Made by a program: the position numbers and the translations under genes. From the NCBI GenBank assembly GCA_045645985.1, contig JAZRJV010000037.1:12042-76041 (forward strand): a DNA stretch of 64,000 bases. Reading direction: 5' to 3'. Numbering within the stretch: the first letter of the stretch is position 1; each line of letters starts with the position of its first letter. The DNA comes from RGIG9060 sp045645985. GTDB lineage: Bacteria > Spirochaetota > Spirochaetia > Treponematales > Treponemataceae. The notes below the pieces were generated by a model that was given only the letters and a program-made list of their open reading frames with translations, did not search any database and was not told where the DNA came from. Below, piece by piece: positions 25,326 to 34,017 of the stretch.

Positions 25326-25946
25326 ATGAAATCAAACTTTTTTGTCAAAATAAATAAATTTTCGTGGATTTTTCCATTCATAATTTTTCTTTTGATTGGA
25401 ATAAATGTTGCAATTTCACAATCTACAAAAAATTTCAATTTGCAAAATCCAGTAATTTATTACAATGGAGCAATTTTCACTCTTGAAAAAGATAAAACTG
25501 GTAAAGAAATTATTGAACAAGCCTTGCGAACAGAAAATGGTAAAATCACTCATCTTGGAACAAATGAAAAAATCCTAAAACTAAAAAATCTTAAAACCAC
25601 ACTTGTAGATTTGAACGGAAAATCAATTTTTCCTGCCTTTGTGGGAACTCAAATTGAAAAAGAAATGATAATGAAACAAGTTTTAGCTGAAATGCAAGAA
25701 ATAAAAAAACAAGGATATTGGGCAAAATCTCACGAAAGATTAAATCTTTTTTTAGAAGCTTTTAGAAATCTTACTATAAAACAAGCAATCTTAAATAAAA
25801 CCGAAAACCAACAAGGTTCTTTGTTGCCAGAAAAATTTGCAAATTTGATTATTTTAGACAAAAATCCATTGTTATTTAATCCTGCAAAGTATAATGAAAT
25901 TGAAGTTTACGCTACAGTTTTTGAAGGTAAATTTTCTGTTAAATGA
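25326..25946 (+). pseudogene. Amidohydrolase (YtcJ-like) lacking the catalytic barrel, in-frame remnant
   Basis: 206 residues. Residues 10-33 are a membrane segment. Residues about 43-100 match the N-terminal beta-sandwich of amidohydrolase family 3 (YYNGAIFTLEKD, TENGKITHLGTN, VDLNGKSIFPAFVG). The usual next element, PGFIDxHxH with the metal ligands, is missing. After about 45 residues the protein resumes with the C-terminal end of the same family (TIKQAIL, GSLLPEKFANLIILDKNP, VYATVFEGK). About 400 residues of TIM barrel are absent but the frame is intact. It is either an in-frame deletion pseudogene or a repurposed small membrane protein; no enzymatic activity is expected. Confidence 0.7.
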
Positions 25947-25974
25947 TTAGTAAAATCAGCCATAAAAAACAGCA

Positions 25975-26003
25975 TTGACCACCAATAAAAAAAATGATAG
26001 ACT
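25975..26003 (+). promoter_or_regulatory. Promoter of prs
   Basis: TTGACC (25975-25980), 17-nt spacer, TAGACT (25998-26003). The start codon is 38 nt downstream and has AGGAAG before it. Confidence 0.65.
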
Positions 26004-26040
26004 TTAAGCATAATTCTTACACTTAAATTAGGAAGTTATC

Positions 26041-27279
26041 ATGCCTTATTCCGAACCAGCAAATCTTGGTATTGTAGCATGTCCAGGAGGACAAGCATTT
26101 GCACAAGAAGTTATTGTACATTTAAGACACATGTACAAACATCGTTTTAATCTTAAACGCGATGTTATTTCAAAGCGTTATAATGTTGAAAAAGAAGAAT
26201 TGGTAAAAGAAATCAATTTTTACAATGATTTACAAACATCAGATTTGTGCGTTAAAGGAAATGTATCAAATTATCGTCCACCAGAATTTTTAGTTGATGC
26301 TGAATTTACATATTTTATGAATGGTGAATTCAAAACAGAAATTAAAGACTGTATCCGTGGAAAAGATATTTTTATCTTCCAAGATGTAGAAAATCATCAA
26401 GTTATTTCACTTAACGGTGGAAAAAACAAGATGGCTTTATCAGTTAATGACCACTTAATGTCTCTTATCGTAACTATCGATGCAGTTCGTCAAGCTGGAG
26501 CAAGTGGAATCACTTTGGTTCTTCCTGTTTATCCTTACAGCCGTCAGCACAAGAAAAAAGGTCGAGAAGGCTTAACTGCAAGTTTACTTGGTCACATTTA
26601 CGAAAACATGGGTGTAAAACGAATTATCACCCTTGATATTCACTCACGAGAAATTGAAAACGCTTTTGGAAAAGCAAATATCGAAAACTTACACGCAAGT
26701 TACCAAATCATCAGAGAACTTTCAAATCTTTTCGACTTATCACCAAATGGCGACGATTTAGTTATCGTTTCTCCTGATACAGGTGCCGTTGATAGAAATA
26801 AATTTTACGCAACTGGCTTGAAAAAACCGCTTGCGATGATTTACAAAGAAAGAGATTATTCTGTAGTTACACAAAACGCAAAAGATACAAACATCAAATC
26901 AGTAAAAATCTTGGGTGATGTAAAAGGCAAAGTTGCTTTCCTTGCAGACGATATGCTTGGAACTGGTGGAACTTTGTTAAAAGCTATGGAATTCTTGAAA
27001 GAACAAGGCGCAACAAAAGTTATCGCCGCAATCAGTTTGCCATTCTTTACAGGAAACGCTATCGAGCAATTTAACGCCGCTTACGAAAAAGGTCTTTTCT
27101 ACCGCGTAATCGGAACAAACGCTGTTTATCACGAAGAACTTTTGAAATGTGAATGGTACATCAATACAAATGTTAGTGGACTTTTTGCAAATGTAATTGC
27201 AAGACTTCACCACAACCAATCACTTAGCGACCTTCTTGACAACAGAAATATTATCGAAAAGTTGGTTAAACACGAATAA
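26041..27279 (+). CDS. prs: Ribose-phosphate pyrophosphokinase, long form
   Basis: 412 residues against about 315 for the usual enzyme; the extra length is mostly N-terminal and in the first domain. YPYSRQHKKKGREG is the flexible-loop and ATP-site region, LDIHSREIENAF the Mg/ATP-site strand with the H residue, and DDMLGTGGTL (303-312) the PRPP-binding loop. It makes PRPP for nucleotide, histidine and NAD synthesis. Start ATG with AGGAAG upstream; 2 nt separates it from the kinase gene, so they are co-transcribed. Confidence 0.9.
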   Translation: MPYSEPANLGIVACPGGQAFAQEVIVHLRHMYKHRFNLKRDVISKRYNVEKEELVKEINFYNDLQTSDLCVKGNVSNYRPPEFLVDAEFTYFMNGEFKTEIKDCIRGKDIFIFQDVENHQVISLNGGKNKMALSVNDHLMSLIVTIDAVRQAGASGITLVLPVYPYSRQHKKKGREGLTASLLGHIYENMGVKRIITLDIHSREIENAFGKANIENLHASYQIIRELSNLFDLSPNGDDLVIVSPDTGAVDRNKFYATGLKKPLAMIYKERDYSVVTQNAKDTNIKSVKILGDVKGKVAFLADDMLGTGGTLLKAMEFLKEQGATKVIAAISLPFFTGNAIEQFNAAYEKGLFYRVIGTNAVYHEELLKCEWYINTNVSGLFANVIARLHHNQSLSDLLDNRNIIEKLVKHE

Positions 27280-27281
27280 AA

Positions 27282-28547
27282 ATGCAAAAAGAACAATCCA
27301 AAGCATCTTTTTGTATCGATATTGGAACAACCTCATTAAAAGCCGCACTCATTAGTGAGTGTGGTTTTGTTTTTTCATCAACGGTTATTCGCTTTTCTCA
27401 ACAATCAATCGAAAATCCTTTTGAAATTACAAATTGTTGGATAAATGCACTTTTTCAAGCAGGAAAAAATCTTCAAATTGAAAACTATAAAATCGTAGCA
27501 TTTTGTATTTCAGGAAACGGGCCAACTCTCACTTGTGTAAACGAAGAAAAAACTTTCACTCTTTTGTGGAACAAATCTATTCCAAATGACAAACAAGATA
27601 AAATCGATGAATTTTCTAAAATTGTCAAAAACACAAAATCAATTTTTATTCCAAGACTTTTATTCTTAAAAAATTTTTATTCTGAAATTTGGCAAAATTC
27701 AAAAGCAATTTTATCAGGACCAGAATTTTTAATTTATTTTTTAACAGACAAAAAATTAACAATTTTGCCCGAAAATCGATTTATTCAAGCATATTGGACA
27801 AAAGAAGATTTATCAAATTTTGAAATTTCTTCAAATTTATTGCCAGCTTTTGTTCAACTTGGAGAAAAAGCAGGTTTTGTAAAAACTGAAATTCTTGCAA
27901 CTTTGGGCATAAATTCAACTGAAAAAATCCCAGTTTTTTGTGGCGGTCCAGATTTTGTAACAGCTTTAATCGGAACAAATACTCTTTCAGTTGGAAAAAT
28001 TTGCGACCGCTCTGGCTCCAGCGAAGGAATCAATCTTTGTTCAGATAAACCAATTCAAAAAGATGAATTTAGAAATCTTCCATCTGTAATTCCAGAATTA
28101 TTCAATGTAAGTTACTTGCTTTCAGACACGGGAACTCGATTTACACAATGGAAAAATTCTTCGGAATGGAAAAACGAATCTTACGAAAACTGCATAAATT
28201 ATCTTCTTAAAAACCAGCAAACTGAAGGCTACAAAATCATTTTGGAAATTGCAAATCAAGTGAAAATTGCTTTTTCAAAAATTCTTGAAGAACAAAAAAA
28301 ACTTTTGCCACAAAACTCAAAAAACATTCCAAAAATAATTTGTACTGGCGGACAAGCAAAAAATCCATCTTGGATGCAATTTAAAAGTGATGTTACAAAT
28401 GTTGAATTGTGGGTTACAAACTGCCCAGATGCAGAACTTATGGGAAACGCAATTATCGCAAACACTCAACTAAAAAACTATTCTTCAATAAAAGAAGCAT
28501 CCGACACAATGGTTGTTTGCGAAAAAAAATATTTACCCCAAAACTAA
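27282..28547 (+). CDS. FGGY-family carbohydrate kinase
   Basis: 421 residues, short for the family (about 480-520). DIGTTSLKAALI (residues 13-24) is the phosphate-1 motif, CGGPDFVTALIGTN the central nucleotide-site region, and CTGGQAKNPSWMQF the adenosine motif. Sugar specificity cannot be read from the sequence; it looks xylulokinase-like. It follows prs by 2 nt, with no clear ribosome site of its own, which suggests translational coupling. Confidence 0.8.
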   Translation: MQKEQSKASFCIDIGTTSLKAALISECGFVFSSTVIRFSQQSIENPFEITNCWINALFQAGKNLQIENYKIVAFCISGNGPTLTCVNEEKTFTLLWNKSIPNDKQDKIDEFSKIVKNTKSIFIPRLLFLKNFYSEIWQNSKAILSGPEFLIYFLTDKKLTILPENRFIQAYWTKEDLSNFEISSNLLPAFVQLGEKAGFVKTEILATLGINSTEKIPVFCGGPDFVTALIGTNTLSVGKICDRSGSSEGINLCSDKPIQKDEFRNLPSVIPELFNVSYLLSDTGTRFTQWKNSSEWKNESYENCINYLLKNQQTEGYKIILEIANQVKIAFSKILEEQKKLLPQNSKNIPKIICTGGQAKNPSWMQFKSDVTNVELWVTNCPDAELMGNAIIANTQLKNYSSIKEASDTMVVCEKKYLPQN

Positions 28548-28553
28548 TTTTTG

Positions 28554-28562
28554 TGATATAAT
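28554..28562 (+). promoter_or_regulatory. Extended -10 promoter of the MBL gene, leaderless type
   Basis: TGA-TATAAT (28554-28562) lies 6 nt before the ATG at 28569. No good -35 is seen, as expected of extended -10 promoters. It overlaps the downstream edge of the kinase gene. Confidence 0.5.
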
Positions 28563-28568
28563 AATATT

Positions 28569-29414
28569 ATGAAGATAGAAAATCTTAACAAAACACTTAG
28601 TTTAGAAAATGATGGCGGATTATCATTTTTCTTTGTTGGAGTTGGAAGCGCTTTTGCAAAAACTCATTTTCAAAATAATATTCTTGTAATAAAAGGTTCC
28701 GATCATCTTTTAATCGATTGTGGAACTTTATGTCCTTACGCACTTTGGAATTATGGCGTAAGCAGTTCTAGTATAAAAAATCTTTTAATAACACATTCTC
28801 ACGCCGACCACATTGGAGGTTTGGAAGAAATTGCCCTAATGGGACGATATATTTCTAAGACAAAAGCTTCAGTGGTAATTGATGATGAATACAAAGAAAT
28901 TCTTTGGGAACAATCACTTAAAGGTGGAAATGCTTACAGCGAATACAAAGACGGAAAATACCTTGGCTTTGATGATTATTTTTATCAAATAAAGCCAACT
29001 TTGATAAGCAAAAAATCTAGACCAATTTATCAAGCAAAAGTTGGTTCTATTGATGTTAAGATTTTCAGAACAATGCACATTCCAGAAACAGCAAAATCTT
29101 GGAAAGAGTCATTTTATTCCATTGGAGTTTTAATCGACGATAGAATTTTATTCCCAAGTGATACAAGATTTGATCCAGAATTGATAACTTCAATGCTAAA
29201 AGAATATCCAACCATAGAGTGCATCTTTCACGATTGTCAATTTTTCCCAGGTGGAGTTCACGCATATTATCATGATTTGAAAACTCTTCCAGAGGAAATT
29301 CGCAGCAAAATGTATTTGTGCCACTACGGAGATAATTTTGCCCAAGAAAATCCAGAAAGCGACGGATTTGCAGGTTACGCACAACAAGGAGTTTATTACA
29401 ATTTTGATGAATAA
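28569..29414 (+). CDS. Metallo-beta-lactamase-fold hydrolase
   Basis: 281 residues. THSHADHIGGLEE is the HxHxDH metal motif near residue 78; further ligand candidates are H at TMHIPET, D in PSDTRFD and H in CHYGD. This pattern is close to RNase Z-like and other phosphodiesterase MBL proteins. Soluble, cytoplasmic. Substrate unknown. Overlaps the next gene by 8 nt. Confidence 0.82.
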   Translation: MKIENLNKTLSLENDGGLSFFFVGVGSAFAKTHFQNNILVIKGSDHLLIDCGTLCPYALWNYGVSSSSIKNLLITHSHADHIGGLEEIALMGRYISKTKASVVIDDEYKEILWEQSLKGGNAYSEYKDGKYLGFDDYFYQIKPTLISKKSRPIYQAKVGSIDVKIFRTMHIPETAKSWKESFYSIGVLIDDRILFPSDTRFDPELITSMLKEYPTIECIFHDCQFFPGGVHAYYHDLKTLPEEIRSKMYLCHYGDNFAQENPESDGFAGYAQQGVYYNFDE

Positions 29415-30174
29415 TTCAGACCTTTTTGACAGAACACAATTTAAACAGCAAGCAAAACTCAGATTAAGAAAATCTTGGACGCTACCAGTTCTTATTACAT
29501 TGATTTTTTATGCAATCTTTTTCTTTATCAATAAAGATTCTTTTCAGTTTGATTTACCAAATTTTTTGAGCATAGAAAATTTTTCATATTCGTACAACTA
29601 CAACATTGCACCAAAAGACGAAGCATTACCGCTTTCAGGAACAACTGCAATTATAAATCAAATTTTAATAGGAATTTTTAACATCGCATTCGTAAAATTT
29701 TACCTTGACATGCGAAACAAAAATCCGATGGAATTTCAAGATTTTATAAACAGTTTAACTTTATGGCTAAAAGGAATTTTAAGTCATCTTTGGTTTTTGT
29801 TATGGATAATTCTGTGGTCTTTACTTTTTTTCTTTCCTGGACTTGTAAAAGCATTTGCTTATTCACAGATGAATTATATCCTTGCAGATTTTCCAGATGT
29901 TTCAATTCCAGATGCGATGAAAATTAGTATGAAAATCACAAAGGGCTACAAGTGGGATTTATTTATGATGTATCTAAGTTTCTTAGGTTGGATGATTTTA
30001 TCTTCACTTTCTTTTGGAATTGGATTTTTATGGTTAAAACCTTACATGGATTTATCATTTGCTAACGCATATAAATTTTTGCTAGGAAATGCTTTAAACA
30101 AAAATAGAATTACAATGGAAGATTTATATCCTCTACAAAATAATGAAAACAAGGAAACACAAGATGGAGAATAA
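29407..30174 (+). CDS. DUF975-family membrane protein
   Basis: 255 residues with five to six hydrophobic segments. The motif SQMNYILADFPDVSIPDAMKIS followed by MKGYKWDLF-type helix is typical of DUF975 (integral membrane, function unknown). ATG at 29407 is inside the end of the MBL gene; a longer in-frame start at 29338 would lie well inside that gene and adds a non-family extension. Followed by sppA with an 11-nt overlap. Confidence 0.82.
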   Translation: MNNSDLFDRTQFKQQAKLRLRKSWTLPVLITLIFYAIFFFINKDSFQFDLPNFLSIENFSYSYNYNIAPKDEALPLSGTTAIINQILIGIFNIAFVKFYLDMRNKNPMEFQDFINSLTLWLKGILSHLWFLLWIILWSLLFFFPGLVKAFAYSQMNYILADFPDVSIPDAMKISMKITKGYKWDLFMMYLSFLGWMILSSLSFGIGFLWLKPYMDLSFANAYKFLLGNALNKNRITMEDLYPLQNNENKETQDGE

Positions 30175-31189
30175 CGAAACAGAAACATTAAAACAAGAAC
30201 CTCAAAACAAAGTTAAGTTGCCACCTAAAAAAAAGAAAACTAAAAAGAACAAAAATAATAAAGGCTTGGTAGTTTTTATAATCATTTTAATTGTAGCTGT
30301 TGGATTTGGAATATTCAAAGATACACTTTTTAATAAACTTTCAACAAATGTTTCGTTCAAAAACGAGAATAAATATATTGCAGAATTATACATCGAAGGA
30401 ACAATCCAGCCTGAAAACGAAAGTTATAATCAAACTTGGTTGCTAGAAACCATAGACGAACTTCAAAAGGATACAAACAATGTAGGCACAATTCTTTTTA
30501 TCAATTCACCAGGCGGAAGTGTTTACGAATCAGATGAAGTTTATCTTGCCTTAAAAAAATACAACGAAACAAAAACACTTTGGGCTTATTTAGGCTCAGT
30601 TGCAGCTTCTGGTGGATATTATATTGCCTGTTCTGCAGAAAATATTATTGCAAATCGCAACACTCTTACAGGTTCTATAGGTGTTATTGCAGGACAATCC
30701 GTTGATTTAAGTGAATTTATGACAAAACATGGCATAAAAATGACAACTTTTACAGCAGGCAAAAATAAAAACATGTTAAATATTGACCAGCCAGTTACAC
30801 CTGAACAAAAAGAAATCATGCAATCAGTTGCCGATGAATGTTACGAACAGTTTACTCAAATTGTTGCCGACGGAAGAAAATTACCAATCGAAACAGTAAA
30901 AACATTAGCTGACGGAAGAATTTACACTGCAAATCAAGCATTGAACAATAAATTAGTTGACGACATTCTTTCTTACGAAGAAGCAAAATCTCAAATGAAA
31001 GAATATTTTTCTGAAATAGAAAATCTAAGCTTTACAGAATATAAATATCTAAAAGAAAAGAATTTTTACAACTATCTTTTTGATATGTACTCAAAAGCAA
31101 AAGGAACAAAATCAGAAACAGACCTTTTAGAAAGAATAATATTAGAATATTCACAAATGGATTATCCAGCTTATCTTTATATTAAATAA
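30164..31189 (+). CDS. sppA: Signal peptide peptidase SppA, single-domain form
   Basis: 341 residues. A lysine-rich cytoplasmic N-terminus (KKKKTKKNKNNK) precedes one membrane segment (about residues 36-54). The serine protease domain follows: INSPGGSVYESDEV, AASGGYY with nucleophile S149, TGSIGVIAG, and AGKNKNML with the general-base lysine region. It degrades cleaved signal peptides and membrane-embedded remnants. ATG at 30164 is preferred because AAGGA is upstream; the earlier ATG at 30143 lies further into the DUF975 gene. Confidence 0.9.
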   Translation: MENNETETLKQEPQNKVKLPPKKKKTKKNKNNKGLVVFIIILIVAVGFGIFKDTLFNKLSTNVSFKNENKYIAELYIEGTIQPENESYNQTWLLETIDELQKDTNNVGTILFINSPGGSVYESDEVYLALKKYNETKTLWAYLGSVAASGGYYIACSAENIIANRNTLTGSIGVIAGQSVDLSEFMTKHGIKMTTFTAGKNKNMLNIDQPVTPEQKEIMQSVADECYEQFTQIVADGRKLPIETVKTLADGRIYTANQALNNKLVDDILSYEEAKSQMKEYFSEIENLSFTEYKYLKEKNFYNYLFDMYSKAKGTKSETDLLERIILEYSQMDYPAYLYIK

Positions 31190-31209
31190 ATTTTAAATAA
31201 GTTTAAAAT

Positions 31210-31258
31210 AAAAGAGCCTTCTAAAATTGAAAACTTTTCAACTTTAGAAGGCTCTTTT
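31210..31258. terminator. Bidirectional terminator between sppA and the HTH-REC gene
   Basis: A perfect 16-bp stem (31210-31225 with 31243-31258) around a 17-nt loop, with A-tract and T-tract on the two sides, so it works on both strands. Confidence 0.92.
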
Positions 31259-31270
31259 ATTTTAGAAATT

Positions 31271-31879
31271 TTATAAAGATTCGATAATTTTCTTTACAGA
31301 ATCAGCAATTTCAACAAGATTAAGAGGTTTTACAAAATAATGTAAAGCTCCCATCGCCTTAAACTTTTCTACAATCGAATCTTCCTTTGAAGCAGTCATA
31401 ACACAAACAATCGGATTTCCATAATCATCAGAAGCATTTATTTTTTTGTACAAATCCTCACCATTAACACCAGGCAAATCCAAGTCCAACAAAATAATAT
31501 TTGGCTTCTTTTCACCAATAATCGTACCCGCTTCAAATCCATCAAATGCTTGATAGATAGATGAATTAGGAAATTCTCTTTCAAGATACTTAGTAACAAC
31601 TTGATTTAAGCCTTTATCATCATCAACAACTAAAATAGAAGCAGAAAGAGGTTTATTTTGCTGATATGCATCCAAAACTTCAGCAGGAATTTTCATATTT
31701 CGTTCTTTCATAAAATCTACTAAATCATCAAGATAAATTCTATATTGACCACCAGGTGTAGAAAAAGCTTTTAGATAACCATTTCTAATCCAATTTATAG
31801 CAGTTTGATTAACAACTCCACATATATTAGCAACTTCAAGTGCAGAATAAACTAAAGTTTTATTTGAATCTTTATTCAT
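31271..31879 (-). CDS. Regulator with N-terminal excisionase/MerR-like HTH and C-terminal receiver domain
   Basis: 202 residues. Residues about 8-58 are a winged-helix DNA-binding domain of MerR/excisionase type (YSALEVANICGVVNQTAINWIRNG, then STPGGQYRIYLDDLVDFM). Residues 80-200 are a response-regulator receiver: acidic pair D86-D87, phospho-acceptor D132 (LLDLDLPG), and the conserved K in FVKPL. The order HTH-then-REC is the reverse of usual response regulators. Start ATG 31879 has AGGGAGA upstream; an earlier in-frame start at 31915 lacks one. No histidine kinase is adjacent. Targets unknown. Confidence 0.88.
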   Translation of the reverse strand: MNKDSNKTLVYSALEVANICGVVNQTAINWIRNGYLKAFSTPGGQYRIYLDDLVDFMKERNMKIPAEVLDAYQQNKPLSASILVVDDDKGLNQVVTKYLEREFPNSSIYQAFDGFEAGTIIGEKKPNIILLDLDLPGVNGEDLYKKINASDDYGNPIVCVMTASKEDSIVEKFKAMGALHYFVKPLNLVEIADSVKKIIESL

Positions 31880-31959
31880 ATTTCTCCCTAAACAATTATA
31901 CTTATAGTATAACAACTAAAATTATTTATTTCAAACAAAAAATGCTTATTTTTGATATT

Positions 31960-32631
31960 TTAGATATCTATATAATTTTTTCGATATTCTCTTATCATTG
32001 ATAACGAAAATCCCAATGAAATTAACTTTTTATCAATTTTTTCTTGAGGTAAATTTTGTCTCAAACATTTAGAATAGGCTTTTTCCAACATTCCAAATTC
32101 TGAAAACTCATCATAAAACTCGGATAAAGCATCTTGAGCAATATCTTTTGCAACTCCACGACTTAACAAATGCTGAAAAAGTTTTATCTTTCCTTCTGAT
32201 TTAGAAATTCGTCGATTTCTTAACCATGAAATTGCATATCGATAATCTGACAGATAATTCTTGCTTTCTAGATAATTCAAAGCAACATTTATAAAATCTT
32301 GCTTATGACCTTTTTTTTGTAATTTTTGCGATAGTAAAAATCTACTATGTTCACTACGATTTAAATAATTCAAAGCATCTCGTTCGGCTAAAAATGCAAA
32401 ACCTGCAAAAATCAATTCTTCAGACTCTTCTTCGTTAAATTTTTGATTCGAAATCAACCTAGAAGGATTTATTGTAGTTAAATAAACTGTGCGTATAAAA
32501 AAAGAAGGTCCCTTAGAAGGCAATATTTTAATACAACCTTCAGAGACCTCTTCCACAGAATCGATAATTATACACAGAGTTTCAGACTGCAATGAGTTAT
32601 CTTGCAAACTATTAACTTCTGAACTCTGCAT
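31960..32631 (-). CDS. recX: RecX family recombination regulator
   Basis: 223 residues. The middle shows the three-helix RecX repeats (ALNYLNRSEHSRFLLSQKLQKKGH; ALNYLESKNYLSDYRYAISWLRNRR). RecX modulates RecA filament growth. It is not beside recA here but lies 12 nt downstream of rpsI, so it is probably co-transcribed with the ribosomal operon. No clear ribosome site. Confidence 0.82.
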   Translation of the reverse strand: MQSSEVNSLQDNSLQSETLCIIIDSVEEVSEGCIKILPSKGPSFFIRTVYLTTINPSRLISNQKFNEEESEELIFAGFAFLAERDALNYLNRSEHSRFLLSQKLQKKGHKQDFINVALNYLESKNYLSDYRYAISWLRNRRISKSEGKIKLFQHLLSRGVAKDIAQDALSEFYDEFSEFGMLEKAYSKCLRQNLPQEKIDKKLISLGFSLSMIREYRKNYIDI

Positions 32632-32643
32632 AAAAATATAGAT

Positions 32644-33036
32644 TTAGCGTTTACTGAACTGGAATCTTCTACGAGCACCGCGTTGACCGTATTTTTTGCG
32701 TTCAACCATACGAGGATCACGAGTAAGATATCCGTTAGCTTTCAATGATGCGTAATTTGCTTGATCAACTTGTGTTAATGCTCTAGCAATTCCGTGTAAA
32801 CAAGCACCAGCTTGTCCGTTAAGACCACCACCTACAACATTGATAAGCAAGTCATATTTATTTTCTGAAGATGTTACCATCAATGGTTGGCGAACAACTT
32901 GAACTTGTTCTGCTGTAGCAAAATAATCTGCAACATCTTTTCCGTTAACAACGATTTTTCCAGACCCATCTCTCACGAAAACGCGAGCTGTTGCTGTCTT
33001 TCTTCTTCCTGTTCCAATAGCAATATTTTTTACCAC
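32644..33036 (-). CDS. rpsI: 30S ribosomal protein S9
   Basis: 130 residues, normal length. GTGRRKTATARVFVRDGSGK is the S9 N-terminal signature and the protein ends in a basic GARRRFQFSKR tail that reaches the P-site tRNA. Start codon is GTG at 33036 with AGGAG about 6 nt upstream. Paired with rplM as usual. Confidence 0.98.
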   Translation of the reverse strand: MVKNIAIGTGRRKTATARVFVRDGSGKIVVNGKDVADYFATAEQVQVVRQPLMVTSSENKYDLLINVVGGGLNGQAGACLHGIARALTQVDQANYASLKANGYLTRDPRMVERKKYGQRGARRRFQFSKR

Positions 33037-33049
33037 GATAGACTCCTAA

Positions 33050-33472
33050 TTACACTTCCAAAGACTGTGGGTTTTGTGCTGCGTGAGTATGTTCTGCACC
33101 AGCAAAAACTTTCAAGTTTGATAATAATTTACGACCTAAAGGTCCTTTAGGAAGCATACCTTTTACAGCCAACATTATAGGATCTTCTGGGTGTCTTTCA
33201 ATTTTCTTTTCAAATGTAAAAGATTTCAAACCACCAACATAACCTGTGTGATGATAGTACATTTTATCAGTTTTTTTAGAACCTGTTACAGCAACTTTTG
33301 CTGCATTGATAACAACTACATAATCACCCATTTCTTCGTTAGGTGTGAAAGTTGCCTTATTTTTTCCGCGTAAAACAGCTGCGGCTTTAGCTGCAACGCG
33401 TCCGAGCGGTTTGTTTTCCGCATCGATAACATACCAGTTTCTTGTCTGGTTTTTTACATAAATAGTTTTCAT
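33050..33472 (-). CDS. rplM: 50S ribosomal protein L13
   Basis: 140 residues, normal length. NWYVIDAENKPLGRVAAKAA and HTGYVGGLK are L13 signatures; the C-terminal GMLPKGPLGRKLLSNLKVF is typical. First gene of rplM-rpsI(-recX). Only a weak AAGG ribosome site is present; a 160-nt structured leader precedes it. Confidence 0.98.
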   Translation of the reverse strand: MKTIYVKNQTRNWYVIDAENKPLGRVAAKAAAVLRGKNKATFTPNEEMGDYVVVINAAKVAVTGSKKTDKMYYHHTGYVGGLKSFTFEKKIERHPEDPIMLAVKGMLPKGPLGRKLLSNLKVFAGAEHTHAAQNPQSLEV

Positions 33473-33498
33473 GTATATACCTTATAAATATTTTGTAA

Positions 33499-33619
33499 GA
33501 AGAAAAACATGAGCATCTTGCTTTTCTTCAAGCTGTACAAAGTGAGCAAACTTTATACAAACTTTAAGAAATCTTAACAGAATTTCTTAAACTGTAGACT
33601 GTGCCTTTTAGTCCTACAG
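33499..33619 (-). promoter_or_regulatory. Structured leader of rplM-rpsI: four consecutive hairpins
   Basis: In transcript order: 33619-33592 (CTGTA-G-GACT with AGTCTACAG, one bulged G), 33591-33563 (perfect 9-bp stem TTTAAGAAA), 33559-33534 (10-bp stem with one G-U pair, 6-nt loop), 33529-33499 (8-bp stem GAAGAAAA with TTTTCTTC). The four fill 121 nt with only 0 to 4 nt between neighbours. A regulatory leader, for example for autoregulation by L13, is likely; it is not an obvious copy of a leader I know. Confidence 0.6.
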
Positions 33620-33641
33620 AACTTATAATATACGGGATTAA

Positions 33642-33671
33642 ATAATAATATTTTTTTAGGGTAAATGTCAA
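33642..33671 (-). promoter_or_regulatory. rplM: Promoter of rplM-rpsI
   Basis: TTGACA (33666-33671, minus strand), 18-nt spacer, TATTAT (33642-33647). Transcription would start near 33635, giving a leader of about 160 nt. Confidence 0.6.
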
Positions 33672-33694
33672 GTATCTACCCTATTTTCATAAGT

Positions 33695-33925
33695 CTATTT
33701 TTCTTCTTGTGCTTTTAATGCAGCTTCTTCTTCTTTTTTTGCTTCTTTTTTATCTTTTATATCAGCAATACCGATAAAAATTGCAACTAAACCAACAAAA
33801 CATGTAAGCACAGGTGCAAAACCTTTCAAAAATGCAATTATTTCAGCACCCCATGCTAAACCATTTGGTAAACATGCAAAAACTGTAAATGCAATAAAAA
33901 TCAATCCTAAAAGTAAAGAAATCAT
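33695..33925 (-). CDS. Small membrane protein with charged tail
   Basis: 76 residues. Two hydrophobic segments (about 1-18 and 28-53) are followed by an alternating Lys/Glu/Ala tail (DKKEAKKEEEAALKAQEEK). GGAGG lies just before the ATG, so translation is well supported. No family recognised. It lies between rplM and secA on the same strand. Confidence 0.7.
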   Translation of the reverse strand: MISLLLGLIFIAFTVFACLPNGLAWGAEIIAFLKGFAPVLTCFVGLVAIFIGIADIKDKKEAKKEEEAALKAQEEK

Positions 33926-34017
33926 AAATTTCCTCCGTAATAACTAATTATATTAAAAAAATTACTAATTTATTATATGCCAGATAAAGCAAGTATGCAA
34001 CCAAAACTTAACTTTAT

